This document shows, in pieces, positions 31,777 through 41,202 of a stretch of 64,000 nt of DNA. The translations under genes were made by a program, and so were the position numbers. Positions within the stretch are counted from its first letter, which is position 1. Each line of letters starts with the position of its first letter. Below the pieces are notes generated by a model that worked only from the letters and a program-made list of their open reading frames with translations, was not told the DNA's origin and searched no databases. The DNA comes from Clostridium sp. OM02-18AC (GTDB lineage Bacteria; Bacillota; Clostridia; Lachnospirales; Lachnospiraceae), in contig NZ_QULW01000011.1 of assembly GCF_003481825.1 (NCBI RefSeq), positions 58,365 to 122,364 on the forward strand, given 5' to 3'.

Positions 31777-33765
31777 CTACAGGCTGCGTGCTACCTCAGC
31801 AACATGCTCTGCAGTGAAGCCGAAATGCTCAAAGAGCTGGGAAGCCGGGCCGCTTGCGCCAAAGCCGGTCATGGTGACACATGCACCGTCAAGACCGACG
31901 TATTTGCCCCAGCCAAAGTCGCTCAGTGCCTCTACTGCGACACGTTTGCGTACCTCTTTCGGAAGTACAGACTCTTTATACTCAGCAGACTGCTCCTCGA
32001 AGAGATCCATACACGGCATGGATACGACGCGGACTTTCTTGCCCTCTGCTGCCAGGATTGCCTTTGCCTTTACGGAAAGCTCTACCTCAGAACCGGAAGC
32101 GATTAGAATCAGGTCCGGGGTGCCCTCGCAGTCGTCGATGACATAGCCGCCCTTTAAGGCATCCTTACTGCTTCCCGGCATCGGAGCCAGGTTCTGTCTG
32201 GACAGTACCAGTGCGGTCGGTGTGGTCTTGGAGGTTACTGCGCTGTACCAGGCTGCTGCAGTCTCGGTTGCGTCACACGGACGGAATACATGGAAGTTCG
32301 GCATTGCACGGAACATCGCCAGCTGCTCGATCGGCTCATGGGTCGGACCGTCTTCGCCGACACCAATGCTGTCGTGGGTGAAGACAAAGGTTAACGGCAG
32401 CTTCATCAGAGCAGACAGACGTGCCATCGGCTTGGTGTAGTCACTGAATACGAAGAAGGTGGATACGTAGGTACGCAGTCCGCCGTGCAGCATCATACCG
32501 TTTCCGATTGCGGTCATAGCCAGCTCACGCACACCGAAGTGCATATTTCTGCCAGCGTAATCTGCCTTGGAGAAATCGCCTGCATCACTCATGTTCGTCT
32601 TGTTGGACGGTGCCAGGTCAGCAGAACCACCGATCAGGTTCGGCATACGGTCTTTTAACTTGTTGATGACTTTACCGGAAAGGTTACGGGTTGCCTCAGC
32701 TTTCTCGCTGTTTGCCCAGAAGGATTCATCCTCCATAAGAGCCTTTGCCAGCTCGTCGGTGCCGCCATAGTACTGGTTCCAGAGTGCTTCCATCTCCGGG
32801 TACTCCTGGCAGTATGCAGCAAACATCACATTCCATGCTGCTTCAACCTCAGCCTTCTCCTTAGCTGCCTCTCTGTAGTGATCATACACTTCCTGCGGTA
32901 CATAGAACGGCTCTTTGGACGGCCAGCCCAGGAAATCTTTCATAGCTGCAACATTTTCTTCTCCCAGCGGCTCGCCATGTGCACTTGCCTTGCCCTGTTT
33001 TGCCGGGCAGCCATAACCGATCTGGGTGTGAATGGTGATGAAGGACGGGCGGGTGGTATCTGCCTTTGCTTCCTCGATTGCCTTGCCGATCTCCTCTAAA
33101 TTGTTGCCGTCTGCAACATCCAGGGTCTGGAAGCCGAATGCAGCCATGCGCTCCTGCACATTCTCGGTAAAGGCGATATCAGTGCTTCCCTCGATGGAAA
33201 TGCGGTTGGAATCGTATAATACGATCAGTTTGGAAAGACCAAGGGTTCCTGCCAGGGAGAATGCCTCGGAGGAAATGCCTTCCATCATGCAGCCGTCGCC
33301 GCCCAGTACATAGGTGTAATGGTCCACAACCGGATAATTTTCCTTGTTGAAGATTGCTGCCAGATGTGCTTCTGCTGCTGCCATACCGACTGCCATGCCC
33401 ATACCTGCACCTAACGGGCCGGTCGTTGCCTCAACACCAACGGTGTGACCGTACTCCGGATGACCGGCGGTCTTGGAACCTAACTGACGGAAATTCATCA
33501 GATCTTCTTTGGACAGATCGCCATATCCAAATAAATGGAGCAGGGAATATAACAGCATGGAGCCATGACCGCCGGATAAGATGAAACGGTCGCGGTTTGC
33601 CCACTGCGGATCTGCCGGATTGTGATTCATGTGGTTCATCCAAAGCTCATATGCAGCCGGAGCACTGCCCAGCGGAAGACCCGGATGACCGGATTTTGCT
33701 TTCTGGATCGCATCTGCAGATAATACGCGGATTGCGTTCACAGACATGGTATCAATAGTGTTCAT
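31777..33765 (-). CDS. tkt: Transketolase
   Basis: Thiamine diphosphate enzyme of the pentose phosphate pathway; the 662-aa single chain is full length, unlike the split transketolases common in Clostridia. It starts with VNAIRVLSADAIQKAKSGHPG and contains the HGSMLLYSLLHL region, the ThDP motif GDGCMMEGISSEAFSLAGTLGL with the matching YDSN, and the pyrimidine-binding half (THDSIGVGEDGPTHEPIEQL). The C-terminal domain closes with the VALEALSDFGWGKYVG-like VAVEALSDFGWGKY. The gene lies upstream of glcK; the two may be cotranscribed. Confidence 0.97.
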   Translation of the reverse strand: MNTIDTMSVNAIRVLSADAIQKAKSGHPGLPLGSAPAAYELWMNHMNHNPADPQWANRDRFILSGGHGSMLLYSLLHLFGYGDLSKEDLMNFRQLGSKTAGHPEYGHTVGVEATTGPLGAGMGMAVGMAAAEAHLAAIFNKENYPVVDHYTYVLGGDGCMMEGISSEAFSLAGTLGLSKLIVLYDSNRISIEGSTDIAFTENVQERMAAFGFQTLDVADGNNLEEIGKAIEEAKADTTRPSFITIHTQIGYGCPAKQGKASAHGEPLGEENVAAMKDFLGWPSKEPFYVPQEVYDHYREAAKEKAEVEAAWNVMFAAYCQEYPEMEALWNQYYGGTDELAKALMEDESFWANSEKAEATRNLSGKVINKLKDRMPNLIGGSADLAPSNKTNMSDAGDFSKADYAGRNMHFGVRELAMTAIGNGMMLHGGLRTYVSTFFVFSDYTKPMARLSALMKLPLTFVFTHDSIGVGEDGPTHEPIEQLAMFRAMPNFHVFRPCDATETAAAWYSAVTSKTTPTALVLSRQNLAPMPGSSKDALKGGYVIDDCEGTPDLILIASGSEVELSVKAKAILAAEGKKVRVVSMPCMDLFEEQSAEYKESVLPKEVRKRVAVEALSDFGWGKYVGLDGACVTMTGFGASGPASQLFEHFGFTAEHVAEVARSL

Positions 33766-33832
33766 TGGTGAGACCTCCTGGTATATATAATTTTTGTTGC
33801 ATAACTCTTTTGCAGCCAGAATCTGTATGTAT

Positions 33833-33851
33833 GTAACCGAAAAACAGTTAT
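33833..33851. repeat. Degenerate palindromic intergenic element
   Basis: GTAAC and GTTAT ends around CGAAAAACA. It resembles the GTAAC/GTTAC element family but lacks most of the centre. It lies between transketolase and the DUF5711 gene. Confidence 0.35.
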
Positions 33852-33877
33852 AAGAGCATCGTACTCCTACAGTCCGG

Positions 33878-35146
33878 CTAGCGCAGCTTCAGCTCACGCA
33901 TCTGCTGCGGACCGGTTACCACAAGTGTTCCCGGGAACCGTCCTTTTCTGATCTTTGAAACTGGGAAGTCAAACGTCATATCGAGTTTTTCTGTCCCATT
34001 CATATTATAAATCCTGCAGGAATCTTCATTGTACAGGATGATCAGATCGTCATCGATATCTGCATGGGTGTATTCAAAATTGAACTCTTTGCTCAGTACA
34101 TGGGTGCCGTCTTTTTTATAGACCTCCAGCCGGCTTCCATATTCCCCGTTGGTATTGCGGACGATCGCTGCCGCATACTCATCAGAATAAAGCACACTGT
34201 CGATCCGCTCATCGATCGTTCTCTGCACGACCAGTTCCGGTGATGCCAGGTTTCTGGAGGAAAAGAACGTCAGCGCTTTTCCCGAAAAAGCACAGGAATA
34301 CGGATCCCCCATATAAGTTACCCGGGGAACCATATCGCTCTGGAATTCGTCATCAAAGCCGCCCACAAGACGGTTGGGAACATTCTTTCCTATTTCTGAA
34401 AAATCGTAAAATACCACGCGGTTTTTCAGTTCGCTGCCCTGCAGATGAACAAACGAACACATCAGCTGTGTTCCATCGTCCGAAAGGGCAATGTCTAACG
34501 GATAACCATCTCCAGACATATTGGTTTTCACGGTAATATCCAGGGAAGTGCCGTCTTTCTGGAAAAAAGTAATGTAACTGGATGTAGAATCTTCCAGTAC
34601 CGCTGCCGTTACGCCGGTACCGGACACAGCTACCTTACTGATCGGAAGCACGGTCGTTGCCTGCCCTAAGGTTCCGTCTGTATTGCAGATATAAATGCTG
34701 TTTCCCTGCATGTCTGCAATCGCCGCATAATCACCTTTTACAGAAATGATCGGCGAATTCATTTCATAACTTTCTGTCCAGACAGTGCGCCCTCTGTTGT
34801 CCATGTAAGACGCCCCATCTTTGGTATATTTCAAAACATTCGTGCCAAAACGTTCATAGCCGACAAGGCTTCCTTCATTTAAGTCTACCTGCCACGCCGT
34901 ATCATATCCGGAATAATGGTAATTGCGCTGGTACATGATCCATGCTGCCGCGCCTCCCACGATGAAAATCAGCACCAGAAGGACAATCAGCCCTTTTCTT
35001 CTCAGCACCCGGTTATGTGCTTTGCGCACCGCGGTTTCGCTGTCTTCTTCCGGCTCAGTATTCCACGCGGTCTGCTGCGGTTTCACGATCTGTCTGCGCA
35101 GTTTATCTTTCTTGCTCTCTCTGCTCATGGAGCTGAAGTCACTCAT
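33878..35146 (-). CDS. DUF5711-family membrane-anchored beta-propeller-like protein
   Basis: The 422-aa protein has a basic cytoplasmic N-terminus (1-50), a single membrane helix (GLIVLLVLIFIVGGAAAWIMY, about 52-72) and a long extracytoplasmic part made of repeated beta-rich blades such as GDYAAIADMQGNSIYICNTDG and DEYAAAIVRNTNGEYGSRLEVYKKDG. Domain of unknown function DUF5711 is my family match. The repeated short motifs suggest a seven-bladed propeller. It precedes no partner gene directly; a LysM/MPN-like protein gene lies 130 bp upstream. Function is unknown. Confidence 0.8.
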   Translation of the reverse strand: MSDFSSMSRESKKDKLRRQIVKPQQTAWNTEPEEDSETAVRKAHNRVLRRKGLIVLLVLIFIVGGAAAWIMYQRNYHYSGYDTAWQVDLNEGSLVGYERFGTNVLKYTKDGASYMDNRGRTVWTESYEMNSPIISVKGDYAAIADMQGNSIYICNTDGTLGQATTVLPISKVAVSGTGVTAAVLEDSTSSYITFFQKDGTSLDITVKTNMSGDGYPLDIALSDDGTQLMCSFVHLQGSELKNRVVFYDFSEIGKNVPNRLVGGFDDEFQSDMVPRVTYMGDPYSCAFSGKALTFFSSRNLASPELVVQRTIDERIDSVLYSDEYAAAIVRNTNGEYGSRLEVYKKDGTHVLSKEFNFEYTHADIDDDLIILYNEDSCRIYNMNGTEKLDMTFDFPVSKIRKGRFPGTLVVTGPQQMRELKLR

Positions 35147-35164
35147 TTTCTTTCTCTCCTGATG

Positions 35165-35228
35165 CGTAACTGTTCCGTGCCCTCACCCATTTTAACAGGG
35201 AATGGGCTACCGGTCCCTGCCCGTTACG
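35165..35228. repeat. Palindromic intergenic element, rearranged copy
   Basis: CGTAACTGTTCCGTGCCCTCAC at 35165-35186 (given here in full as a 22-base span; key part TTCCGTGCCCTCAC) matches the left arm and centre of the family. The matching right end CCGTTACG appears only at 35221-35228, after an unrelated 35 bp. It seems to be a copy split by an insertion. Confidence 0.5.
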
Positions 35229-35274
35229 TTTTTTTCATACGCGTCAGGAGGCCGATACCTCATTCAAGTATACC

Positions 35275-36585
35275 TCATTTCGCCGGAAGATACAACTCCT
35301 GCCCCACTGAAATGTGATTCTCATCCGCTAGGCCATTCCATGCGCAGATCTGTGGGATCTGTGCCATACTGTGATACTGTTCCATGCAGATTCCGTATAA
35401 AGTTTCCCCTTCCTGCACCACATGTTTGACTGCATCTGACGGAATCTGCACCGCATCTGCCAAAGCCCCTGCGTTGCCGCCGTGAAGCACCTCTGCGTTT
35501 GCCGGGTTTCCGGTCCCAGATTCCCCTGATGCTGCACCAGCTTCTGTCCGGGTGTTTCCAGTCTTACTGTCTTCTGTTCCCGCCGGTCCAGAATTTTCTG
35601 TCCCGTTGCGGCCTGTTCCTTCCGATCCGGAATTTTCTGCCCCGGCACGACCTGTTTCCATCTCATTTTCTGCGCCATTTTGCTGCTCCGGCGTGATCAC
35701 AATATCTGCAAGCGTCGGATAAACTTCCCCCGGAACCGATTCCACTTCGATCTCATCGGCGCTCTTTGCTCCTGCAAAAGAGCGGAATGCCCCCGCTTTC
35801 CCATCCGAAGGCATGACCGAAGCAATCACTGCTTCCATGTCTTTCATTTTCCGGTAATTTCCAAACATCACCAGACCTCCGGCTAAAACCAGGACCGCCA
35901 TGACACTGCATGCCCCGCCCAAAAGTCCGATCGCCGAACGGGTCCGCACTGCACTCTGATGCCTGTCCTCCATCCGCTCACGGAAATCCTGGATCACCAT
36001 ATCCCGCGTTCCGCTTTCCACCCGCCTTGCATCCTTTCTGGAAACCATATAATCCTGCATCATCTGGTTCCGCTCATAGTAAATGCTGTAACCGCGCAGC
36101 TTATAAAATCCATCCTCCGATGCGGTGTAGATCGCTTCTTCCCCCTCCAGTCCGGAATTCAGATACATCAGCTGGTTCTTTCCTGCAAAATACTGTCCGT
36201 GCTGCTTCCAGTAATCAAGCGGACTCAGCGCACAGCCCGGTGCCCCGCACAAAAACCAACCCTGTACACTGCGGTGTGGAAACATCTGCTCCATAACCTG
36301 ATATGCCTTTTTCCAGGCTTCCTCTGTAAATTCTACTTTTTCCCCTTCCCGGGTCACCTGCTCCATTTCCATGGCTCCGTCAATAAAAAGAAACGGGACT
36401 CCGTCTTCTGTACGGATCTCTCCCAGCAAAAGACCAACCCGCAGATCCTGCCCGCCGGTCGGATAGAGGCGTTTTAAATATGTATTGACATAATCCTCAA
36501 TATAAAGCTTTACCACCTGATCCCGTTCTCCGACCTGCCGGATGTTTTTCGGCAGTTTCGGATACGGATTATAAAGTTCTCCCAT
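35275..36585 (-). CDS. MPN-like domain, membrane helix and LysM protein
   Basis: I do not know a characterised homologue. Residues 1-185 read like an MPN/JAB fold: VGLLLGEIRTEDG, then VEFTEEAWKKAYQVM, then VQGWFLCGAPGCALSPLDYWKQH. This lines up with GWYHSHPG...LSxxD of active JAMM proteases, but the two metal-binding His are replaced (Cys/Ala region) while the Ser and Asp remain. A membrane helix follows (about 222-242, IGLLGGACSVMAVLVLAGGLVMF), then a 130-residue Gly/Glu/Asn/Thr-rich spacer and a C-terminal LysM domain (HVVQEGETLYGICMEQYHS, about 390-435). The ATG at 36583-36585 has GGGGTGAGG just upstream. I infer a cytoplasmic MPN-like module tied to a cell-wall-binding LysM. Confidence 0.7.
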   Translation of the reverse strand: MGELYNPYPKLPKNIRQVGERDQVVKLYIEDYVNTYLKRLYPTGGQDLRVGLLLGEIRTEDGVPFLFIDGAMEMEQVTREGEKVEFTEEAWKKAYQVMEQMFPHRSVQGWFLCGAPGCALSPLDYWKQHGQYFAGKNQLMYLNSGLEGEEAIYTASEDGFYKLRGYSIYYERNQMMQDYMVSRKDARRVESGTRDMVIQDFRERMEDRHQSAVRTRSAIGLLGGACSVMAVLVLAGGLVMFGNYRKMKDMEAVIASVMPSDGKAGAFRSFAGAKSADEIEVESVPGEVYPTLADIVITPEQQNGAENEMETGRAGAENSGSEGTGRNGTENSGPAGTEDSKTGNTRTEAGAASGESGTGNPANAEVLHGGNAGALADAVQIPSDAVKHVVQEGETLYGICMEQYHSMAQIPQICAWNGLADENHISVGQELYLPAK

Positions 36586-36746
36586 GACCTCACCCCGCTG
36601 CATGATATTTTACAGCAGCTCTGTTCCTTGCCAGAAACTGCCGCAAGCTTCGCACGGCTGTATACAGTTTGCCTGTCCATCCACAGCCTGTTTGATGCAT
36701 CATACCATACCGCCTGCGTATAATTTGTCAGTTTCAGTCCGTTCAT

Positions 36747-37346
36747 TCAAAAAACTCTTCGACAAAAACTGCGTACATCCTGGTGCAGCGCCTGACGGAC
36801 ACTGGCGCAGATATAGTCCGCCATCCGCATCACCACGGAAAGCCGGACACTCTGCAGCATCAGCGGATCATAATTTCCGTATCCGCCCACGATCCCGGTG
36901 ATAAAAATATCTCCCACCGCCTGCAGCTGTTTGCTCACCCCAAGTCCCGGGCGGAGCGCTCCTTTTCCCAAAGTAATACAGCCCACATGCTCACTCTGTC
37001 CCACCGATGCATCCACAGCCACGATCACATGGTCTGGATAACAGCGGCGCACCATAAAAACAGCCTGTTCCAGATTCATGGCATGGACCGGGCAATCCAG
37101 GGTTCCAACGATCTGGACAGAGCCATCCTCTACTCCGGAAGATTTCAGTTTATGGCCGATCAGCGGACCAAGACTGTCACCAGTCGAGCGGTCTGTTCCA
37201 ATACAAAAGAGCAGGACCCCTTTTCGATTCTCCTGCAGCATGATCTCGCCGATCATCTGCCGCAGCATACTGGCACAAAGCACAGTATCCTCCTGCTCCC
37301 TCGAATCGAAATAGTATATGTCCTGCTCTCTGGTTTTCTTTTTCAT
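36747..37346 (-). CDS. yyaC: YyaC-family (DUF1256) sporulation protein
   Basis: The 199-aa protein has the DUF1256 core LLFCIGTDRSTGDSLGPLIGHKL (about 46-68), VGTLDCPVHAMNLEQ, and VIVAVDASVGQSEHVG with the conserved Asp. YyaC proteins resemble the GPR germination protease fold and are widespread in endospore formers; their molecular role is not settled. Intact length and motifs suggest a functional gene. It lies between the LysM gene and the coiled-coil membrane gene. Confidence 0.9.
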   Translation of the reverse strand: MKKKTREQDIYYFDSREQEDTVLCASMLRQMIGEIMLQENRKGVLLFCIGTDRSTGDSLGPLIGHKLKSSGVEDGSVQIVGTLDCPVHAMNLEQAVFMVRRCYPDHVIVAVDASVGQSEHVGCITLGKGALRPGLGVSKQLQAVGDIFITGIVGGYGNYDPLMLQSVRLSVVMRMADYICASVRQALHQDVRSFCRRVF

Positions 37347-37409
37347 GTTTTATCCCGCCTGCACCATTTTGTTACTCCTATTATAGGCACATGGGACAAC
37401 TTTTATGCG

Positions 37410-38507
37410 TCAGCGCTTCTTTTCCTCTTCCTGGTAAACACGGATTGCTTCACTGATATTGGATGCCCGGCCCTGCTGAAGGATATTGCTCAAATCCTGC
37501 AGCTTGAACGGATCCAAAAAGTCTTTGCCAAGATGACTTCCGTACTGGTCTGTCAAAGTCAGACGGCGGGCTTTTACCTCTGCCGTGGTAAGCTGAAGCT
37601 GCTTTCTCACATCCTCATACTGATACTCCAGTTCCCCGATCTTTTCCCGGTGACCATGCTCAATCTCATCCTGAAGAATGTTTTTTGTCACGGTTTCAAA
37701 TGTATTTAACGCCTCTTTCTTCTTCGCTGCCACTTCGTTTAATTCCTGGGTCAGCTGCGCGATCTCATCGTCATACTTTTCCAGGTTATAAAGAGACTCA
37801 TTGCGGTCCTTCCGGATCGTACCGGTGATGACTTTGATCTTTTTATCGTTGGCATGCATCTGGTCGAGGATCTGGCGGCCTTCTCTTAAACACTCTGCAT
37901 ACTGAAGCTTGGTGTGATTTCCGATCCACATATAAATGCCGCCCACGACCAGAATATCTGCCACATAAATAAGCGCCAGATACCAGGTCTTATGATCCGG
38001 CAATACGGCATAAATACCAAATGGCAGTGCCAGGAAAAACAAGGCGATAAAGATCAGAAGGCTGAAGAACTCTTTTGCCCATCTGGGCATGTAAAGGCTG
38101 TAATAAAGACGGCTCCGGCACCAGGTCGGTGCATGATATTCCCGGAATTTTGCCCTCATGCGGCTGATCAGTTCCTTATTATATTCGTGAAGTTCAGATG
38201 TTTCCTCCGCAATCCGCTCTTTCATTCCCTGATTTTTCGCTTTTTCGCGTTTTGCCCGGGCTTTTTTGAGCAGATCCTGTGCTTTATTGATTTCTACGTC
38301 ATAGCTGGAACTTAAATCTTCTCTCCGTTTTTTTACTGTGGTTCCAACGGCATCTGCCATCTGCTTCTTTTCTGCATCCAGAGATTTTTTCAGACGGGTT
38401 TCATCCTGTTTTAACTGTTCTTCCCGATCTGCAGCAAGTGACAATTCCTCAACAGATTCTCTTGCTGCTGCCAGATAGTCCAGGCATTCCTCAATTGTCT
38501 GCGCCAT
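37410..38507 (-). CDS. Coiled-coil membrane protein of unknown function
   Basis: No recognised family. The 365-aa protein has an N-terminal coiled coil (about 15-105, ESVEELSLAADREEQLK onwards, Lys/Glu-rich), two membrane helices (FFSLLIFIALFFLALPFGIYA, about 147-167, and LALIYVADILVVGGIYMWIG, about 177-196), and a second coiled coil (about 205-320). Such a layout suits a scaffold or a mechanosensing/septal protein. The ATG at 38505-38507 has AAGGAGG eight bases upstream; an earlier start adds 36 residues with no support. The neighbouring 88-aa gene faces the other way. Confidence 0.75.
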   Translation of the reverse strand: MAQTIEECLDYLAAARESVEELSLAADREEQLKQDETRLKKSLDAEKKQMADAVGTTVKKRREDLSSSYDVEINKAQDLLKKARAKREKAKNQGMKERIAEETSELHEYNKELISRMRAKFREYHAPTWCRSRLYYSLYMPRWAKEFFSLLIFIALFFLALPFGIYAVLPDHKTWYLALIYVADILVVGGIYMWIGNHTKLQYAECLREGRQILDQMHANDKKIKVITGTIRKDRNESLYNLEKYDDEIAQLTQELNEVAAKKKEALNTFETVTKNILQDEIEHGHREKIGELEYQYEDVRKQLQLTTAEVKARRLTLTDQYGSHLGKDFLDPFKLQDLSNILQQGRASNISEAIRVYQEEEKKR

Positions 38508-38739
38508 AACGGTTTCCTCCTTCGAAAGCTTGTCTTTTGTGAAAGCTTTTCCCCCATATATTATATACAGTTTACTACAATCGAAGGGATTGGTCCAACT
38601 ATTTCTGGCGGACAATCATAAAAAGTTTGTAATTGCAGCATAACAATTTCTGGGATCGCACGGTCTGTATCCACAGTCTGTATCCAGACAAAAGTTTCTT
38701 TACAGAAAGGAAAAAATCTTCTATACTCTTAAAATAAAC

Positions 38740-38765
38740 GCAACTGTAAGGAACGAAGCAGTTAT
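38740..38765. repeat. Palindromic intergenic element, reverse copy
   Basis: GCAACTGT...CAGTTAT with the centre AAGGAACGAAG. Its reverse complement, ATAACTGCTTCGTTCCTTACAG, follows the consensus with G or C changes at the ends. It lies 22 bp before the start of the 88-aa gene. Confidence 0.55.
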
Positions 38766-38787
38766 AAACAAAAAGGAGCAAACATTT

Positions 38788-39054
38788 ATGTTTCGTATGT
38801 GGGGAAAAATCTGGAAAGACAGTCACCTCATAACCGACACCGTGATCTGCCTGACCGATTACAGCATGTCCCGCACCAGTATGGTATTTCAGGCACTGGA
38901 TGATATCTGTTATGAATTTGATCTTGGGAAACCGATCTGGCTTTCTTCCAATATCAATGACTTTAAGCGTCATGCAAAAACACGTTTCACCAAAGACAGC
39001 TTCATTGAGCAGATCGATTTTGATTATCTGGAGATTGAAGTCATAGAAGAGTAA
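38788..39054 (+). CDS. Conserved 88-aa protein of unknown function
   Basis: Small acidic protein that I associate with Lachnospiraceae and relatives, with no known role. It starts MFRMWGKIWKDSHLITDT, has DDICYEFDLGKPIWLSSNIN in the middle, and ends KTRFTKDSFIEQIDFDYLEIEVIEE. No membrane segment or signal peptide is visible. AAGGAG lies nine bases before the ATG. It is a single gene, flanked by a palindromic element upstream and a strong bidirectional terminator downstream. The conserved Trp, Phe and Tyr residues suggest a compact fold. Confidence 0.8.
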   Translation: MFRMWGKIWKDSHLITDTVICLTDYSMSRTSMVFQALDDICYEFDLGKPIWLSSNINDFKRHAKTRFTKDSFIEQIDFDYLEIEVIEE

Positions 39055-39109
39055 ATGTTACCAGACGTGCCACTGTACCGGTAAAACCGCTGGAATGCAC
39101 CACAAAAAA

Positions 39110-39144
39110 GGACGCATTTTCCTTGTGATATGGAAAATGCGTCC
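39110..39144. terminator. Bidirectional terminator
   Basis: Perfect 13-bp arms GGACGCATTTTCC (39110-39122) and GGAAAATGCGTCC (39132-39144), with A- and T-rich flanks. It serves both the 88-aa gene and the opposite 321-aa membrane-protein gene. Confidence 0.8.
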
Positions 39145-39151
39145 TTCTTAT

Positions 39152-40117
39152 TTATGCCAGATACTGCTTTAAAATATCTCCGATCAGTTCAATCTCCTCT
39201 GGCTTTAGATCCCGGATCCAGTTTTCATCACCGTTTCTGTTTTTCTCCCGGCTTGCAGCCATCTGTTCCAATCCCCGCTTAATAAAATCTGCATCTCGGA
39301 TACTCTTCTCCCGGACAGGCACCTCCTGCGCAGATGCCGCCTGCCCCGATTCTGTCGCACCGGACGAAACCGATGCCACTCCCGGTGTTTTTTCAGATAC
39401 CGTCATGCGGCCGCTGTTTCTGCGTTTTTCTCTCCGCCCGGAAGAAGCCGTGGCGGCTGACTGCACAGAGGGTACAGATTGTACTGCCGGCTCCTCTTCC
39501 GGCTCCACACGTCCCATTCTGCCGGCCCGGTCCACCAGACGGCTCACCTTGCGCAGTGCGCCCCTGTCCCCCAGACCTTCCGTGCGGCCATTTTCCATGG
39601 AAAAGTTCCGTGCCATCTTCGGACCGACTACATTGTCAATCTGATCCTGGAGGCTGATCAGAAGCTGTTCCTTTAAATCTCCGGCAATACCTCCGTCAAA
39701 GAGCATCGTAAGCATTGCCATCAGCACAGCTCCGCCTCCATACATCACAACATAATACGTATCGAGCCGGTACCAGTAAGAAAAAAATGCGCTGACGCCG
39801 CCAAGCAGCAGGCAAAGCCAGGTCAGCCGTGTTCCCATATTACTCCAGCTTAAAAGACGGAATCCCATGGTCTTAAAATCATACAGCTGATGCTCCAGCC
39901 AGGCTCCGCTGTCTACCAGTCCCTGGTTTACCCGGTATGTATTCTCCGCTCTCTGCCGGAGTTCTTTTAAACTTTTGTTTTTCGTCAGTGAAAGGTCTTT
40001 GCTCTCCTTCAGCAATCTTTTGTAAGCACGTCTGGTGATCATCCGTGTCAGGATTCCCAATACGCAGGCTGCCATCAGCACATACAGTGCACGGCCACTT
40101 TCCAGTAATTGCAGCAT
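39152..40117 (-). CDS. Membrane protein of unknown function
   Basis: The 321-aa protein has an N-terminal membrane helix (ALYVLMAACVLGILTRMI, about 10-27), a basic loop, two further helices (LTWLCLLLGGVSAFFSYWY, about 98-116, and VVMYGGGAVLMAMLTMLFDGG, about 122-142), then a mostly disordered cytoplasmic tail (170-300, Ser/Arg/Glu/Val-rich) and a short C-terminal helix DLKPEEIELIGDILKQYLA. I know no homologue of established function. GGGGAG lies eight bases before the ATG. Its neighbours are a conserved small protein and mtnN; context gives no hint. Confidence 0.7.
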   Translation of the reverse strand: MLQLLESGRALYVLMAACVLGILTRMITRRAYKRLLKESKDLSLTKNKSLKELRQRAENTYRVNQGLVDSGAWLEHQLYDFKTMGFRLLSWSNMGTRLTWLCLLLGGVSAFFSYWYRLDTYYVVMYGGGAVLMAMLTMLFDGGIAGDLKEQLLISLQDQIDNVVGPKMARNFSMENGRTEGLGDRGALRKVSRLVDRAGRMGRVEPEEEPAVQSVPSVQSAATASSGRREKRRNSGRMTVSEKTPGVASVSSGATESGQAASAQEVPVREKSIRDADFIKRGLEQMAASREKNRNGDENWIRDLKPEEIELIGDILKQYLA

Positions 40118-40296
40118 AAAAACAGCTCCCCTTTCTTTTCCTTTTGCAGCTGCAAAAATTTCCAGGTGTGGATCCTCTCCACCTGAAAGTGCAGCCGCCC
40201 TGGTGTCTCAGACAGCTATCATTATAACTGCCCGGGCACCATTTGAAAAGTTCAGGGAGCTCAGAATCGTTCGTCAAATTCTGCTAAAAAACGCGT

Positions 40297-40310
40297 CGTA
40301 ACTGTTCAGT
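40297..40310. repeat. Palindromic intergenic element, half copy
   Basis: CGTAACTGTTCAGT matches the left arm and centre of the family; no right arm is present. It lies between mtnN and the 321-aa membrane-protein gene. Confidence 0.45.
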
Positions 40311-40323
40311 AGGTCAGCGCGTC

Positions 40324-41016
40324 TTAATATGCCAGGATCAGGGCGCGGGTCAGGTTCGTGCTGTGGATGATAGCCTGACGCTCAAATTCCGGATAATCCA
40401 TGGAAGCACTGTCATCTGCCTTATCGGAGATGGCGCGCACGATCAGAAACGGGATCTTGTTTAAGTATGCTGCCTGGGCGATAGCTGCACCCTCCATCTC
40501 CGTACAAAAGCCATGGAACGTCTCGCCCAGCCATTCTTTTTTATCCTTATTACAGATAAACTGATCCCCGGTCAACACTCTTCCCTCATAAACGCTGATA
40601 TCCGGATTTACTTCCTCACAGCACTTCTTTGCCAGACTGCGCAGACGCTCATCTGCAACAAAATTCAGAGTTCCAAGCTGTGGAATCTCACCCAGCGGGT
40701 AACCAAAATTGGTAGCATCTACATCATGCTGGATCGCATCCGTAGAAAGCACCAGATCACCAATGTTGATCTCAGCCTTTAAGGAACCGGCAATCCCTGT
40801 ATTGACTACGCCGTCCACACCAAACCGGTCTGCCAGGATCTGCACGCATAACGCGGCGCTGACTTTACCGATTCCAGACTGGACTACCACAACTTCTTTT
40901 TCACCGATGGTTCCCTTATAAAATTCCATTCCTGCTACCGTCACAACCTCCGGCTGCTTCATTTCCTGCTTTAACTGCTCTACTTCCGCCTTCATGGCGC
41001 CAATGATTCCTAACAT
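40324..41016 (-). CDS. mtnN: 5'-methylthioadenosine/S-adenosylhomocysteine nucleosidase
   Basis: Cleaves adenine from methylthioadenosine and S-adenosylhomocysteine, recycling methyl-cycle by-products. The 230-aa protein begins MLGIIGAMKAEVEQL, with GIGKVSAALCVQIL, the NTGIAGSLKAEINIGDLVLS phosphorylase motif, EMEGAAIAQAA (catalytic Glu region) and RAISDKADDSA (catalytic Asp). The ATG at 41014-41016 has AGAGGA eight bases upstream; a longer reading to 41190 adds 58 residues with no match. It faces away from murG. Confidence 0.96.
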   Translation of the reverse strand: MLGIIGAMKAEVEQLKQEMKQPEVVTVAGMEFYKGTIGEKEVVVVQSGIGKVSAALCVQILADRFGVDGVVNTGIAGSLKAEINIGDLVLSTDAIQHDVDATNFGYPLGEIPQLGTLNFVADERLRSLAKKCCEEVNPDISVYEGRVLTGDQFICNKDKKEWLGETFHGFCTEMEGAAIAQAAYLNKIPFLIVRAISDKADDSASMDYPEFERQAIIHSTNLTRALILAY

Positions 41017-41202
41017 CTGTGAATTCCTCTGCTTTCTTTTAACGTTTTCTGTCTCCAGTCTAACAAACCTTTTTCGGAAAGGCAATGGATTTTTTCGTTC
41101 AGAAAATCCCTGCCTGTAAAGCAATGAGATATCCAGCCACGGTGAACTTCCGGCGCGGCCGGAAACAAAAGCAATGCAAAAATTTCTCATGGCGATTCAG
41201 GG

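Noticed and set aside
36510..36746. 78-codon frame starting right after the yyaC stop
   Set aside because: It overlaps the LysM gene start, has no good ribosome binding site and no recognisable features.
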